Source: Porticoccus sp002390525
Lineage (GTDB): Bacteria; Pseudomonadota; Gammaproteobacteria; Pseudomonadales; Porticoccaceae
Length of the DNA: 64,000 nt
Assembly (NCBI GenBank): GCA_943846655.1
Contig: OX044352.1
Span: 62,001-126,000 of the forward strand
Reading direction: 5' to 3'
Below are positions 46,523-55,400 of this stretch, piece after piece. Within the stretch, counting starts at the first letter, position 1. Each line of letters opens with the position of its first letter. Position numbers and translations under genes: made by a program. The notes below the pieces were generated by a model. It searched no databases, was not told the origin of the DNA, and saw nothing but the letters and a program-made list of their open reading frames with translations.

Positions 46523-46953
46523 TTTCTTATAGGTGGTTCGGTTACGAGGCCTACAGACGGTGCCCCAGCATTTTGTAAACTGCTCATCAGCTCAACAACA
46601 GAGCCATAGTTTACTTTTTTATCTCCCCAAACTAGAACAGGAGTTTTAGGTTGCTGCGATAATACTTTTTTAACTTTTACTAAAATTGATTCCAGAGTCT
46701 CTTTTTTATTTTTTCCATTTCCTAGATCGATATAAAACGAACCGTCAGACTTAATTGATACAATTAAGGGGTCTTTGCTGTTTTTGTCAAGTGGTGCAGA
46801 TGGGGCGCTAGGTAGTTCTACCTTAACTCCTTGCATTAACAATGGAGCGGTTACCATAAAAACTATTAACAAAACTAACATTACGTCAATGTATGGAACA
46901 ACATTGATTTCAGCAACCAATCGTCGCTTTTTTTTCATAGTTTTAATTATCAC
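46519..46953 (-). CDS. tolR: Tol-Pal system protein TolR
   Basis: A 144-residue ExbD/TolR protein. The membrane helix carries the proton-path Asp in VVPYIDVMLVLLIVFMV; the periplasmic part ends ALPS-like with GAPSVGLVTEP. Overlaps tolQ by ATGA and tolA by ATGA. Confidence 0.96.
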   Translation of the reverse strand: MIIKTMKKKRRLVAEINVVPYIDVMLVLLIVFMVTAPLLMQGVKVELPSAPSAPLDKNSKDPLIVSIKSDGSFYIDLGNGKNKKETLESILVKVKKVLSQQPKTPVLVWGDKKVNYGSVVELMSSLQNAGAPSVGLVTEPPIRN

Positions 46954-47624
46954 TTACTATGAATCCTTCGGTGCAAAATAGTAGACAGTTCTTCTGCAAA
47001 CGTTTCATAACTATTATAAATTGTTTCAGCAGCTGAAGAGTATCTATTGTAAGCTAGTACTGCTGGTATCGCGGCAAATAAGCCCATTGCGGTTGCGATC
47101 AATGCCTCGGATATACCTGGTGCCACTACCGCTAATGTGGCTTGTTGAACGTTAGCAAGTCCGCGAAATGAATTCATGATTCCCCAAACTGTTCCAAATA
47201 GTCCAATATAAGGACTAACAGATGCGACACTTGCAAGAAAAGGTAGGTTTTGATTAAGTGCTTCTTCCTCTCGGGCTAGCGCAACTCTCATTGATCTTTC
47301 AGTACCCTCCATGACCGCCTCTGGCTCAACACCAGCTTGCTGTGAAAGTTTGCTGAACTCTCTAAATCCTGCTCTAAATACTCCAGGTAACCCCTCACCA
47401 GCATCTGAGATTCTTATATCTTCATATAATTTATTTAAATCTATCCCTGACCAAAAATCATTCTCAAATTGACGTGAATTATATTCAGCCTCACGTAGAT
47501 AAAGCCCTCTCTGAATAATCATTACCCAAGACACTACTGAAGCAAGGAAAAGAATCAACATTACAAATTGAACTAAAAAAGAGGCATTAAAAATTAAACT
47601 CCATAAAGATAATTGCTCTGTCAT
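46950..47624 (-). CDS. tolQ: Tol-Pal system proton channel protein TolQ
   Basis: A 224-residue ExbB/TolQ protein with three membrane segments and the boxes LPFLASVASVSPYIGLFGTV and GISEALIATAMGLFAAIPAV. Forms the proton-driven motor with TolR. Overlaps ybgC by ATGA. Confidence 0.97.
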   Translation of the reverse strand: MTEQLSLWSLIFNASFLVQFVMLILFLASVVSWVMIIQRGLYLREAEYNSRQFENDFWSGIDLNKLYEDIRISDAGEGLPGVFRAGFREFSKLSQQAGVEPEAVMEGTERSMRVALAREEEALNQNLPFLASVASVSPYIGLFGTVWGIMNSFRGLANVQQATLAVVAPGISEALIATAMGLFAAIPAVLAYNRYSSAAETIYNSYETFAEELSTILHRRIHSK

Positions 47625-48046
47625 GAGCTAGCCCTCTTTATATTTACTATTCCGCCTTGAAGTTTTTTCAACATATTAATCGGTATCGCACATGGAGTCT
47701 TTTTATCATGACTAATACAAACTACTTTTACTTCAGCATCTATCAGCAGCTCATTGTTTCTAAGGACAGATTGAGCAACCATAAAAGAAGTCTTCGTAAC
47801 CCTTATTATTTCTGCAGTGGCGATAATTTCATCGTCTAGAACTGCTGACTGCAGGTATTTAATGCTAACAGAGTGAACTACAAACTGAAGGCTTCCAAAT
47901 AGTGCTGGTTTATCAAAACCAAAGGTTCTTATGAGCTCTGTTCTAGCACGCTCAATATATTTAAGGTAATTTGCGTAATAAACAATGCCTCCGGCATCTG
48001 TATCCTCTACATAGACCCGAATAGGTAGACAAAACTTCTGCATCAT
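47621..48046 (-). CDS. ybgC: Acyl-CoA thioesterase YbgC (Tol-Pal associated)
   Basis: A 141-residue hotdog-fold thioesterase. VYVEDTDAGGIVYYANYLKY holds the active-site Asp and conserved family residues. First gene of the tol operon, 13 bp after ruvB. Confidence 0.95.
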   Translation of the reverse strand: MMQKFCLPIRVYVEDTDAGGIVYYANYLKYIERARTELIRTFGFDKPALFGSLQFVVHSVSIKYLQSAVLDDEIIATAEIIRVTKTSFMVAQSVLRNNELLIDAEVKVVCISHDKKTPCAIPINMLKKLQGGIVNIKRASS

Positions 48047-48059
48047 TTATAAATAAACC

Positions 48060-49076
48060 TCATATTTCATTTATAATCTTATTTTTTAATCCAAAATGCT
48101 CATATGCTAATCGCGAAACTGTTCGCCCTCTCTGCGTCCGAAGCAAGTAGCCTTGCTGGATTAAAAACGGCTCGATGACGTCTTCAATGGTATTTCTTTC
48201 TTCACTTATCGCTGCAGCCACACTATCAACTCCAACCGGACCCCCATCAAATTTTTCTATTATTGCCAGCATAACTCGTCGATCCATATGGTCAAATCCA
48301 CAAGAATCAACATTGAGCATATTTAACGCCATATCAGCTATTTGTGATGAAATAACTCCATCAGCTTTAATATCCGCATAATCTCTGACTCTACGTAGTA
48401 ATCGATTTGCAATACGGGGAGTTCCTCTTGATCGTCTGGCAATTTCTTGGGTGCCATTTTCATCTATTTTCACACCAAGTAATTTTGCTGATCTAGAAAC
48501 TATCTTACTTAACTCTTTGTCTGAGTAGAATTCTAACCTTTGGACTATACCAAAGCGATCTCTTAAGGGTGAGGTAAGCAAACCTGCTCTAGTAGTTGCA
48601 CCGACAAGAGTAAAGGGCGGTATATCCAGCTTGATGGATCGTGCTGCTGGACCCTCACCAATCATAATATCAAGCTGGTAATCTTCCATCGCTGGATATA
48701 TCAGCTCTTCAACCACTGGGCTCAAACGATGTATTTCATCAATAAAGAGCACATCTCCTGACTCAAGATTTGTCATTATTGCAGCGAGATCTCCAGCTTT
48801 TTCAAGTACTGGTCCAGAGGTAGTTTTTAATCCAACACCCATCTCATTTGCAATAATATGGGCTAATGTAGTCTTTCCAAGACCAGGGGGTCCAAAAATC
48901 AAAGTATGATCAAGAGGCTCGTTTCTTTTAGAGGCAGCACTAATAAAAATCTGCATCTGATTCCTAACTATTTCTTGACCCACATAATCTTCCAAGCTTA
49001 ACGGACGAATAGCTCGATCAAAACGTTTTTCTTGTTCTTCTCCTTCTGGAGATATTATTCGATCTGTCTCTATCAT
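48060..49076 (-). CDS. ruvB: Holliday junction helicase RuvB
   Basis: A 338-residue AAA+ motor. Walker A GPPGLGKTT, Walker B FIDEIHRL, sensor GATTRAGLL and the arginine-finger region SPLRDRFGI are present, followed by the winged-helix end. Drives branch migration with RuvA. Confidence 0.98.
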   Translation of the reverse strand: MIETDRIISPEGEEQEKRFDRAIRPLSLEDYVGQEIVRNQMQIFISAASKRNEPLDHTLIFGPPGLGKTTLAHIIANEMGVGLKTTSGPVLEKAGDLAAIMTNLESGDVLFIDEIHRLSPVVEELIYPAMEDYQLDIMIGEGPAARSIKLDIPPFTLVGATTRAGLLTSPLRDRFGIVQRLEFYSDKELSKIVSRSAKLLGVKIDENGTQEIARRSRGTPRIANRLLRRVRDYADIKADGVISSQIADMALNMLNVDSCGFDHMDRRVMLAIIEKFDGGPVGVDSVAAAISEERNTIEDVIEPFLIQQGYLLRTQRGRTVSRLAYEHFGLKNKIINEI

Positions 49077-49159
49077 TTTTCTGTATACTCATACGAAAGT
49101 AAGACATCAAACAACCAATATTCAAGTCACTTGCTATTATATATTTGTTACATAAACAA

Positions 49160-49792
49160 TTATGATTTTACTTTACTCTTTAAAGCCAATCTAATTAATT
49201 TTTCACTCACCTTCTTTTCATTATTTGCTATGTTTATATTTTTTGATGCGATAGCAATCATACGAGTTGCTTCTTGAGGCTTATAGCCTAATGCAATTAG
49301 TACACTTTCAGCCTCTTCTTGAGCACCTAATTTTTGATGAAATATTTCTTTTTCTCCTGAATCTACTTTGTTAGCATTCATTAAAGATATAGCAGGCAAA
49401 CAATCCTTCATTTCAATAGCTAATCTTTCTGCTGTCTTTTTCCCAACTCCTGGAAGCTTAACGAGTCTCTCTATATCGTTTGTTTGAACTGATTCAAAAA
49501 AATCTTTTGTGTTCATTCCTGAAAGTATAGTAAGTGCCATTTTCGGCCCCACTCCACTAATTTTTATCAGCATACGAAACAGCTCTCTTTCACTCGCTTT
49601 TCTAAATCCATAGAGCTGTTGAATATCCTCTCTAACTACTAAGTGTGTATATAGAGTCACCTGTTCGTCGTTTTCCGGCAGATCAAAAAAAGTGGTTAGC
49701 GATACCAGTAATTCATAGCCGACCCCCTGAACATCAACTAATAATTGCGGTGCTTTTTTTTCAATCAAAACCCCTGAGATTCTTCCAATCAA
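49160..49792 (-). CDS. ruvA: Holliday junction DNA-binding protein RuvA
   Basis: A 210-residue RuvA: N-terminal OB domain (MIGRISGVLIEKKAPQLLVDV), helix-hairpin-helix motifs ISGVGPKMALTILSG and LPGVGKKTAERLAIE, and the RuvB-binding C-terminal domain ending in IRLALKS. Confidence 0.97.
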   Translation of the reverse strand: MIGRISGVLIEKKAPQLLVDVQGVGYELLVSLTTFFDLPENDEQVTLYTHLVVREDIQQLYGFRKASERELFRMLIKISGVGPKMALTILSGMNTKDFFESVQTNDIERLVKLPGVGKKTAERLAIEMKDCLPAISLMNANKVDSGEKEIFHQKLGAQEEAESVLIALGYKPQEATRMIAIASKNINIANNEKKVSEKLIRLALKSKVKS

Positions 49793-49851
49793 ACCATTTC
49801 TCCTATAAAAAACAATTCAGATTACGATAAAATTATCAATCCTCTTAAAAA

Positions 49852-50400
49852 TTAACTGGATGTACTGATTTTTTGCTTAAATCGACCTTTTGAATAGTGC
49901 AATAATCCCTCTGAATTTAATCCAAAAGAAATAGTTTGAGCGTGACAAATAGCTGCAGCTAATGCATCGGCAGCATCTTCAGCGGGTGAAGAAGGCAAAT
50001 TTAATATTGTTTTAATCATATGCTGGACTTGATCTTTAGTAGCGCCACCGTTTCCAACAACTGATTTCTTGATAGTTCGAGGTGAATACTCTCCAATTAC
50101 TAAATTTTTTTTTATCCCAGCAACTATTGCAGCACCTCTAGCTTGACCAAGTTTTATCGCTGCGCTTGGATCTCTGGCAAGAAAAACCTCTTCTATTGCC
50201 ATTTGTTGAGGATTGAATTCGTCTATAAGCTGGGAGATATTATCAAAGATCACTCCCAGACGTTCAGGCAGTGGCCCAGACGGCAAACGAATAATCCCAC
50301 TAGTCACGTATTTAATTTGGGAGCTACTTTTGCTAACTATCTCTATAACCCCAAAACCAGTTTTACGAGAGCCAGGATCTACACCTATGATCAATGACAT
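49852..50400 (-). CDS. ruvC: Holliday junction resolvase RuvC
   Basis: About 182 residues. The four acidic catalytic residues are visible in IIGVDPGSRKTGFG, MAIEEVFLARDPSAA and AEDAADALAAAICH. ATG 50400 (MSLIIGVDPGS) is the normal start; an in-frame upstream start would add 12 unusual residues. The yebC gene that often precedes ruvC is absent. Confidence 0.96.
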   Translation of the reverse strand: MSLIIGVDPGSRKTGFGVIEIVSKSSSQIKYVTSGIIRLPSGPLPERLGVIFDNISQLIDEFNPQQMAIEEVFLARDPSAAIKLGQARGAAIVAGIKKNLVIGEYSPRTIKKSVVGNGGATKDQVQHMIKTILNLPSSPAEDAADALAAAICHAQTISFGLNSEGLLHYSKGRFKQKISTSS

Positions 50401-50512
50401 ATAAATACAACTTTTTAATATACTGTATATTGTCACAGTATCCTAAAAAATAAAAAAAACAACCCTGATATACCCAGTCAACCTTAAAAAAATATAAAAT
50501 TTTTTTAATATA

Positions 50513-50539
50513 TTAAAAAAGCGGCCTTAAAAGCCGCTT
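50513..50539 (-). terminator. Rho-independent terminator of the EEAPAV-repeat gene
   Basis: On the minus strand, AAGCGGC-TTTTAAG-GCCGCTT followed by TTTT. It begins about 40 bp after the stop codon (50580-50582) of the frame-corrected repeat gene and overlaps the last codons of the uncorrected frame, one more sign that the frame as read is shifted. Confidence 0.85.
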
Positions 50540-51066
50540 AATACTGATGCAACAAAAAATATGTAATTAATTAAATCAATTAGTCTTTTTTTGCCGGTGC
50601 TTCTTCTACTGCCGGTGCTTCTTCTGACTGCCGGTGCTTCTTCTGCTGCCGGTGCTTCTTCTACTGCCGGTGCTTCTTCTACTGCCGGTGCTTCTTCTAC
50701 TGCCGGTGCTTCTTCTACTGCCGGTGCTTCTTCTGCTGCCGGTGCTTCTTCTACTGCCGGTGCTTCTTCTACTGCCGGTGCTTCTTCTACTGCCGGTGCT
50801 TCTTCTACTGCCGGTGCTTCTTCTACTGTCGGTGCTTCTTCTGCTGCCGGTGCTTCTTCTACTGTCGGTGCTTCTTCTGCTGCCGGTGCTTCTTCTTGGG
50901 TATCTGACAAAGATTTAATAGCAGCTTGCTTAATAATTCCAGCCTCTATAAGAATGTTTATCTTATCAGCACCATTTACAATGTTTTGAAGAGCGTCTTC
51001 AACAGCATAACGCCCCGAACGTTTTTTATATATTGTGTATGTATCAGTCTTTTTTAATACTTTCAT
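50527..51066 (-). CDS. EEAPAV hexapeptide-repeat protein, frame-shifted at its end
   Basis: A 179-residue frame as read. The N-terminal 55 residues (MKVLKKTDTYTIYKKRSGRY...) form a small folded-looking domain, followed by about 15 EEAP(A/T)(A/V) repeats and a non-repetitive tail starting RRSTGSRRSTG. One repeat unit has 19 rather than 18 bases near 50638; removing the extra base gives two more repeats, EEAPAKKD and a stop at 50580-50582 (161 residues). AAGGAGA lies before ATG 51066. No signal peptide, so a cytosolic acidic, Pro/Ala-rich protein. I do not recognise the family. It occupies the place of yebC between aspS and ruvC. Confidence 0.7.
   Translation of the reverse strand: MKVLKKTDTYTIYKKRSGRYAVEDALQNIVNGADKINILIEAGIIKQAAIKSLSDTQEEAPAAEEAPTVEEAPAAEEAPTVEEAPAVEEAPAVEEAPAVEEAPAVEEAPAAEEAPAVEEAPAVEEAPAVEEAPAVEEAPAAEEAPAVRRSTGSRRSTGKKRLIDLINYIFFVASVLSGF
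50593..50899. repeat. Tandem 18-bp repeat, 17 units, coding EEAPAV
   Basis: The unit is GCCGGTGCTTCTTCTACT with variants (GCT for ACT, GTC for GCC). All are 18 bases except the second from the left, which has 19 (TCTGACT). The repeat lies wholly in the coding region on the minus strand; there are no spacers as in a CRISPR. Confidence 0.95.
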
Positions 51067-51161
51067 CTTCTATTCTCCTTAGATTACTCGTTAAATTGAT
51101 TTTTTATGCCTTTAACTTACTTTTTAGTTCAACTAATTTAGCTATTAATATTTTCCTCTAG

Positions 51162-52925
51162 TCACTTTTTCTTCCTTAAATCTATACTCATCTCCCTTAA
51201 TTGTTTTTTATCGACACAACCAGGTGCATCTGTGAGAACACAAGCAGCTGTCTGGGTTTTAGGGAAAGCAATGACATCTCTAATTGAGTTGTTACCTGTC
51301 ATTAACATAACCAATCTATCCAAGCCGAAAGCTAATCCTCCGTGTGGGGGGCAACCATAACTTAGTGCTTCGAGAAGAAATCCAAATTTTTCTTTGGCTT
51401 GAGTATTACTAATGCCTAGCACCTCAAAAACTGTTTTTTGCATTTTAAGGTTATCAATACGTATAGAGCCACCGCCCAGCTCAGTGCCATTAATCACCAT
51501 ATCATAAGCTAACGATAAAGCACTACCAGGATCATTTTTCAACTCACTAGGATTGCATGCTGGTTGAGTAAAGGGGTGGTGTAAGGGTGTCCATTCACCA
51601 TCATCTGTTTTTTCAAACATAGGGAAATCAACAACCCATAAAGGAGCCCATCCAGAGGTATATAGATTTAGGTCTTCGCCTAATTTTATACGCAAAGCCC
51701 CTAAAGCATTAGATACGACCTTATATTTATCAGCCCCAAAGAAAATTAGATCTCCATTTTTTGCACCTGTGCGCTGGAGAATTTTCTGGCGAATATCATG
51801 AGGTAAAAATTTAACAATTGGTGACTGCAAACCTTCTTCTAGATTATTCTTATCATTAACCTTTATATAAGCTAAACCTTTGGCTCCATAGATACTTACG
51901 AAATTAGTATAATCATCTATTTTCTTTCGACTTATACTATTTCCGTTAGGTACGCATATTGCTGCAACTCTGCCTTCATTATCTTTAGCTGGTCCCGAAA
52001 ATACCTTAAAGTCTACATCAACCATTAGGTCTTTAATTTCGATTAACTCCAGAGGAATTCGGAGATCTGGTTTATCGCTACCATATCTATTCATAGCGTC
52101 TTTGTATGAAATACGTGGAAAACTACCTAGATCTACATCTAATAATTCACTGAAGATATTTCGGATCATCTCTTCACTAACTTCTATTATTTGATCTTCG
52201 CTGATAAACGAGCCTTCTATATCCACTTGTGTGAATTCTGGTTGACGATCAGCTCGCAAATCTTCATCACGAAAACATTTTGCAATTTGGTAATATTTCT
52301 CTACACCAGCTATCATAAGTAATTGCTTAAATAATTGTGGTGATTGAGGAAGAGCAAAAAATTTACCTTCATGTGTTCGACTTGGAACTAGATAATCTCT
52401 TGCTCCTTCTGGTGTTGCTCGAGTCAAAATTGGTGTTTCAATGTCTATAAAATCTTTTTTATCTAGATGAGCGCGCATCAAAGCAGTTACCTTGGAGCGA
52501 AATATTAGATTTTTAAGCATCTCTGGACGACGTAAATCCATATAGCGATACTTTAAGCGAACATCTTCGCCCACTTTGATATATTCATCTAATGGGAATG
52601 GAGGTGTTTCAGACCTATTAAGTATTTCTAAAGCTAACCCGTATACTTCTATATGCCCTGTTGGCATTTCAGAATTGACAGTATCAGTCGATCTGGCGCG
52701 GACGATACCTGTGATCTTAAGAACATATTCACTTCGCACCAAATCTGCAGTGTCAAAATACTCTTTACTGTCCGGGTCAAAAACTACCTGTACTATTCCT
52801 TCACGATCACGAAGATCAATGAAAATAACGCCACCATGATCTCTGCGACGGTGCACCCACCCGCAAATTGTAATCTCCTGATCAATATGACTATGGTTAA
52901 GGGCACCACAATAAATTGTACGCAT
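51162..52925 (-). CDS. aspS: Aspartyl-tRNA synthetase
   Basis: A 587-residue class IIb synthetase, bacterial type: OB-fold anticodon domain (ITICGWVHRRRDHGGVIFIDLRD), motif 2 FRDEDLRADRQPEFTQVD, the GAD insertion (PAKDNEGRVAAICVPNG) and motif 3 GLAFGLDRLVMLMTG. Whether it also charges tRNA-Asn cannot be told here. Confidence 0.98.
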   Translation of the reverse strand: MRTIYCGALNHSHIDQEITICGWVHRRRDHGGVIFIDLRDREGIVQVVFDPDSKEYFDTADLVRSEYVLKITGIVRARSTDTVNSEMPTGHIEVYGLALEILNRSETPPFPLDEYIKVGEDVRLKYRYMDLRRPEMLKNLIFRSKVTALMRAHLDKKDFIDIETPILTRATPEGARDYLVPSRTHEGKFFALPQSPQLFKQLLMIAGVEKYYQIAKCFRDEDLRADRQPEFTQVDIEGSFISEDQIIEVSEEMIRNIFSELLDVDLGSFPRISYKDAMNRYGSDKPDLRIPLELIEIKDLMVDVDFKVFSGPAKDNEGRVAAICVPNGNSISRKKIDDYTNFVSIYGAKGLAYIKVNDKNNLEEGLQSPIVKFLPHDIRQKILQRTGAKNGDLIFFGADKYKVVSNALGALRIKLGEDLNLYTSGWAPLWVVDFPMFEKTDDGEWTPLHHPFTQPACNPSELKNDPGSALSLAYDMVINGTELGGGSIRIDNLKMQKTVFEVLGISNTQAKEKFGFLLEALSYGCPPHGGLAFGLDRLVMLMTGNNSIRDVIAFPKTQTAACVLTDAPGCVDKKQLREMSIDLRKKK

Positions 52926-53044
52926 TATTTTTTCCTGTAATCATTAAAGCCCTATGAATAAATATACTTATTTAAAAGTTTATCGACAGGCATCCTTAAA
53001 AATTTAGGCATTATACCCTATGAATAGAATGGCTAGAAGAACAG

Positions 53045-53088
53045 ATATTAGCCAATTAAGTAAGACAACTTAATTGTAAAGCTAATAT
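53045..53088. terminator. Long hairpin between aspS and HIT-like gene
   Basis: A 17-bp stem in two parts, ATATTAGC/GCTAATAT outside and CAATTAAGT/ACTTAATTG inside, with a 6-nt loop and a 4-nt bulge (53077-53080). It follows the minus-strand HIT-like gene by 21 bp and precedes aspS. No clean T-run, so termination is likely but not certain. Confidence 0.45.
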
Positions 53089-53109
53089 TTGACTTCATTA
53101 TCAATATAC

Positions 53110-53532
53110 CTAAATAATATTGTATCCCTTTCTAGATATAGCTAACACTAAAGATTCTATGCGAAACTTCAGATTTTTTTTGTTATATTTAGTAGACGGT
53201 TTATTCCCCCAAATAGGGTTAGGCCAAGAAATGTCGTTTTTATAGCGGGCTACATGATGAAGATGTAACTGAGGAACCATATTACCTAAAGCAGCAATAT
53301 TAATTTTATCGGGAGCGAATATTTCCGACATAGTCTCAGACAATAAGTTCGATTCTTTTATCAGCTGTATTGCTTCATCACTTAATAAGTGATGGATCTC
53401 AGAAATATTAGGTAGCATTGGTACTAAAATAAACCATGGATAATTAGCATCTTTGTGAATAAGTAGTTGTGAAAGCTCAAATTTACCAATAAATATAGTA
53501 TCCTTAGTTAATTGAGAGTGAAGTTTGAACAA
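53110..53532 (-). CDS. HIT-like (histidine triad fold) protein
   Basis: About 140 residues. Family boxes are FKLHSQLTKDT, DANYPWFILVPM and the triad-like MVPQLHLHHVARYKNDISWPNPIWG. In this subfamily the first His of the triad is Gln (QLHLHHV). The TTG at 53532 is chosen: AGAGGA lies six bases ahead and the usual family start MFKLHPQL-like sequence follows; the longer frame to 53604 has no such support and would leave no room for a proS promoter. Substrate unknown, probably a nucleotide. Confidence 0.78.
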   Translation of the reverse strand: MFKLHSQLTKDTIFIGKFELSQLLIHKDANYPWFILVPMLPNISEIHHLLSDEAIQLIKESNLLSETMSEIFAPDKINIAALGNMVPQLHLHHVARYKNDISWPNPIWGNKPSTKYNKKNLKFRIESLVLAISRKGYNII

Positions 53533-53617
53533 TTTATTTCCTCTTTGCTCTATACCAATATATGTGATCACCGTAAAATACCTTTTTTTACGTTTAACCG
53601 CCAATAGAAAATAAATT

Positions 53618-55369
53618 ATGCGAGCTAGTCAATTCTTAATCTCAACAAAAAAAGAAAGCCCAGCTGATGCAGAAATAATCAGCCACAAACTAATGTTGCG
53701 TGCAGGAATGATTCGAAAACTTGCGTCTGGTTTATATACATGGCTTCCAATGGGTTTAATAGTACTACGTAAATTGGAGGCAATAATCAGGGAAGAAATG
53801 AATAAACTGGGAGCACAAGAGATTTTAATGCCAATTATGCAGCCCGCTCGTCTGTGGGAAGAGTCTGGTCGTTGGGGAAGATATGGACCAGAACTACTGC
53901 GCGTTCAAGATAGGCATGAAAGGCCATTCTGTCTTGGGCCAACTCATGAAGAAGTTGTTACAGACCTCATTCGGAACGAAGTTCATAGCTACAAACAACT
54001 ACCGTTAGTTTTGTATCAAATACAAACTAAATTTCGTGATGAAATACGTCCACGTTTTGGTGTTATGCGCTCAAGAGAGTTCATTATGAAAGATGCTTAT
54101 TCATTCGATGTATCTGAAAAAAATTTAAGTCAAACTTATCAATTGATGTATGAAGGCTACAGTAGTATCTTAAAAAGAATTGGATTGGATTTCAGGGCAG
54201 TCATTGCTGATACAGGGAGTATAGGAGGAAGCATATCTCATGAATTCCATGTATTAGCTGAATCAGGAGAAGATTCTATAGCTTTCTCAGATGGAAGTGA
54301 CTTTGCAGCTAACGTAGAGACGACTGAAGCAGCAACTGTTCATCCAAGCACCGTAAAGAAGGAAGAGAAATTACAAGAAATTAAAACGAAAGGGCTCAGC
54401 AGTGTTGAGGAAATAAGTAAATTTTTAGATGTAGATAAATCTAATATCGTAAAAACATTAATTGTATTGGGTCAACCAAAAGAAGAGTCATCTGAAAATA
54501 AAAGCGAAGAAGTCCATATACCCCTCGTAGCATTGGCTTTACGTGGCGATCATGAGCTCAATATAATCAAAGCTGAGAAGATTAGTGGGATTATGACGCC
54601 ACTGACTTTTGCAAGCAAGGATATCATTAAAGCACAACTTGGATGCGATATTGGTAGTCTTGGCCCTCTTAGATTAGATATACCTGTTATTGTTGACCGA
54701 TCTGCAAATCAATTAACTAGCTTTGTTTGTGGTGCTAATAAAAATGGATTGCACTTAACAGGGGTAAACTGGGCACGTGATTGTAACGCTATAAGAGTTG
54801 AAGATATAAGAAATGTTATCCAGGGGGATCCCAGTCCAGACGGTAAGGGATTTTTGGATATCAAACGTGGTATTGAAGTTGGGCATATCTTTCAATTAGG
54901 CACTAAGTATAGCGAGGCAATGGACTGCAAAGTTCTAAATGAAGAAGGCACACAACAATCAATATTGATGGGTTGTTATGGAATTGGAATAAGTAGAATT
55001 GTTGCCGCCGCTATTGAACAGAATAATGACGGTAATGGCATTTTATGGCCTAAAGCAATAACTCCTTTTCAGATTGCATTGATCCCCGTCAACATACATA
55101 AGTCCGAAAAAGTAAAGGATCACTGTGAGAAGATATATACTCAACTTTTAAATATTGGTTTTGACGTCCTCTTCATGGATCAAGAAAAAGCTCGCCTTGG
55201 TGGAATGCTTGCAGACATAGAACTAATCGGTTTACCTCATAGACTGGTTTTAGGAGAAAAAGGTATAGAAAAAGGTACGATAGAGTATCGCAATAGAGGT
55301 GAATCTGAAAATCAAAACATACCTCTTTCAGAACTTAATGAATTTTTAATTAAAAATATAGATTGCTAA
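53618..55369 (+). CDS. proS: Prolyl-tRNA synthetase
   Basis: A 583-residue class II synthetase of the bacterial type with the INS editing domain inserted between motifs 2 and 3 (about 225-405, with KTLIVLG and FVCGANKNGLHLTGVNW). Motif 2 is in QIQTKFRDEIRPRFGVMRSR and motif 3 in GCYGIGISRIVAA. Divergent from the HIT-like gene. Confidence 0.98.
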   Translation: MRASQFLISTKKESPADAEIISHKLMLRAGMIRKLASGLYTWLPMGLIVLRKLEAIIREEMNKLGAQEILMPIMQPARLWEESGRWGRYGPELLRVQDRHERPFCLGPTHEEVVTDLIRNEVHSYKQLPLVLYQIQTKFRDEIRPRFGVMRSREFIMKDAYSFDVSEKNLSQTYQLMYEGYSSILKRIGLDFRAVIADTGSIGGSISHEFHVLAESGEDSIAFSDGSDFAANVETTEAATVHPSTVKKEEKLQEIKTKGLSSVEEISKFLDVDKSNIVKTLIVLGQPKEESSENKSEEVHIPLVALALRGDHELNIIKAEKISGIMTPLTFASKDIIKAQLGCDIGSLGPLRLDIPVIVDRSANQLTSFVCGANKNGLHLTGVNWARDCNAIRVEDIRNVIQGDPSPDGKGFLDIKRGIEVGHIFQLGTKYSEAMDCKVLNEEGTQQSILMGCYGIGISRIVAAAIEQNNDGNGILWPKAITPFQIALIPVNIHKSEKVKDHCEKIYTQLLNIGFDVLFMDQEKARLGGMLADIELIGLPHRLVLGEKGIEKGTIEYRNRGESENQNIPLSELNEFLIKNIDC

Positions 55370-55400
55370 TTGAATAAAGATAGTAATTTATTTTTTATAT

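Noticed and set aside
50593..50899. A CRISPR-like array of short repeats
   Set aside because: Units are contiguous 18-mers without spacers and code EEAPAV in one gene.
53533..53617. HIT-like and proS starts only 13 bp apart
   Set aside because: This depends on a TTG at 53604; family alignment and a ribosome-binding site support TTG 53532, leaving a normal 85-bp spacer.
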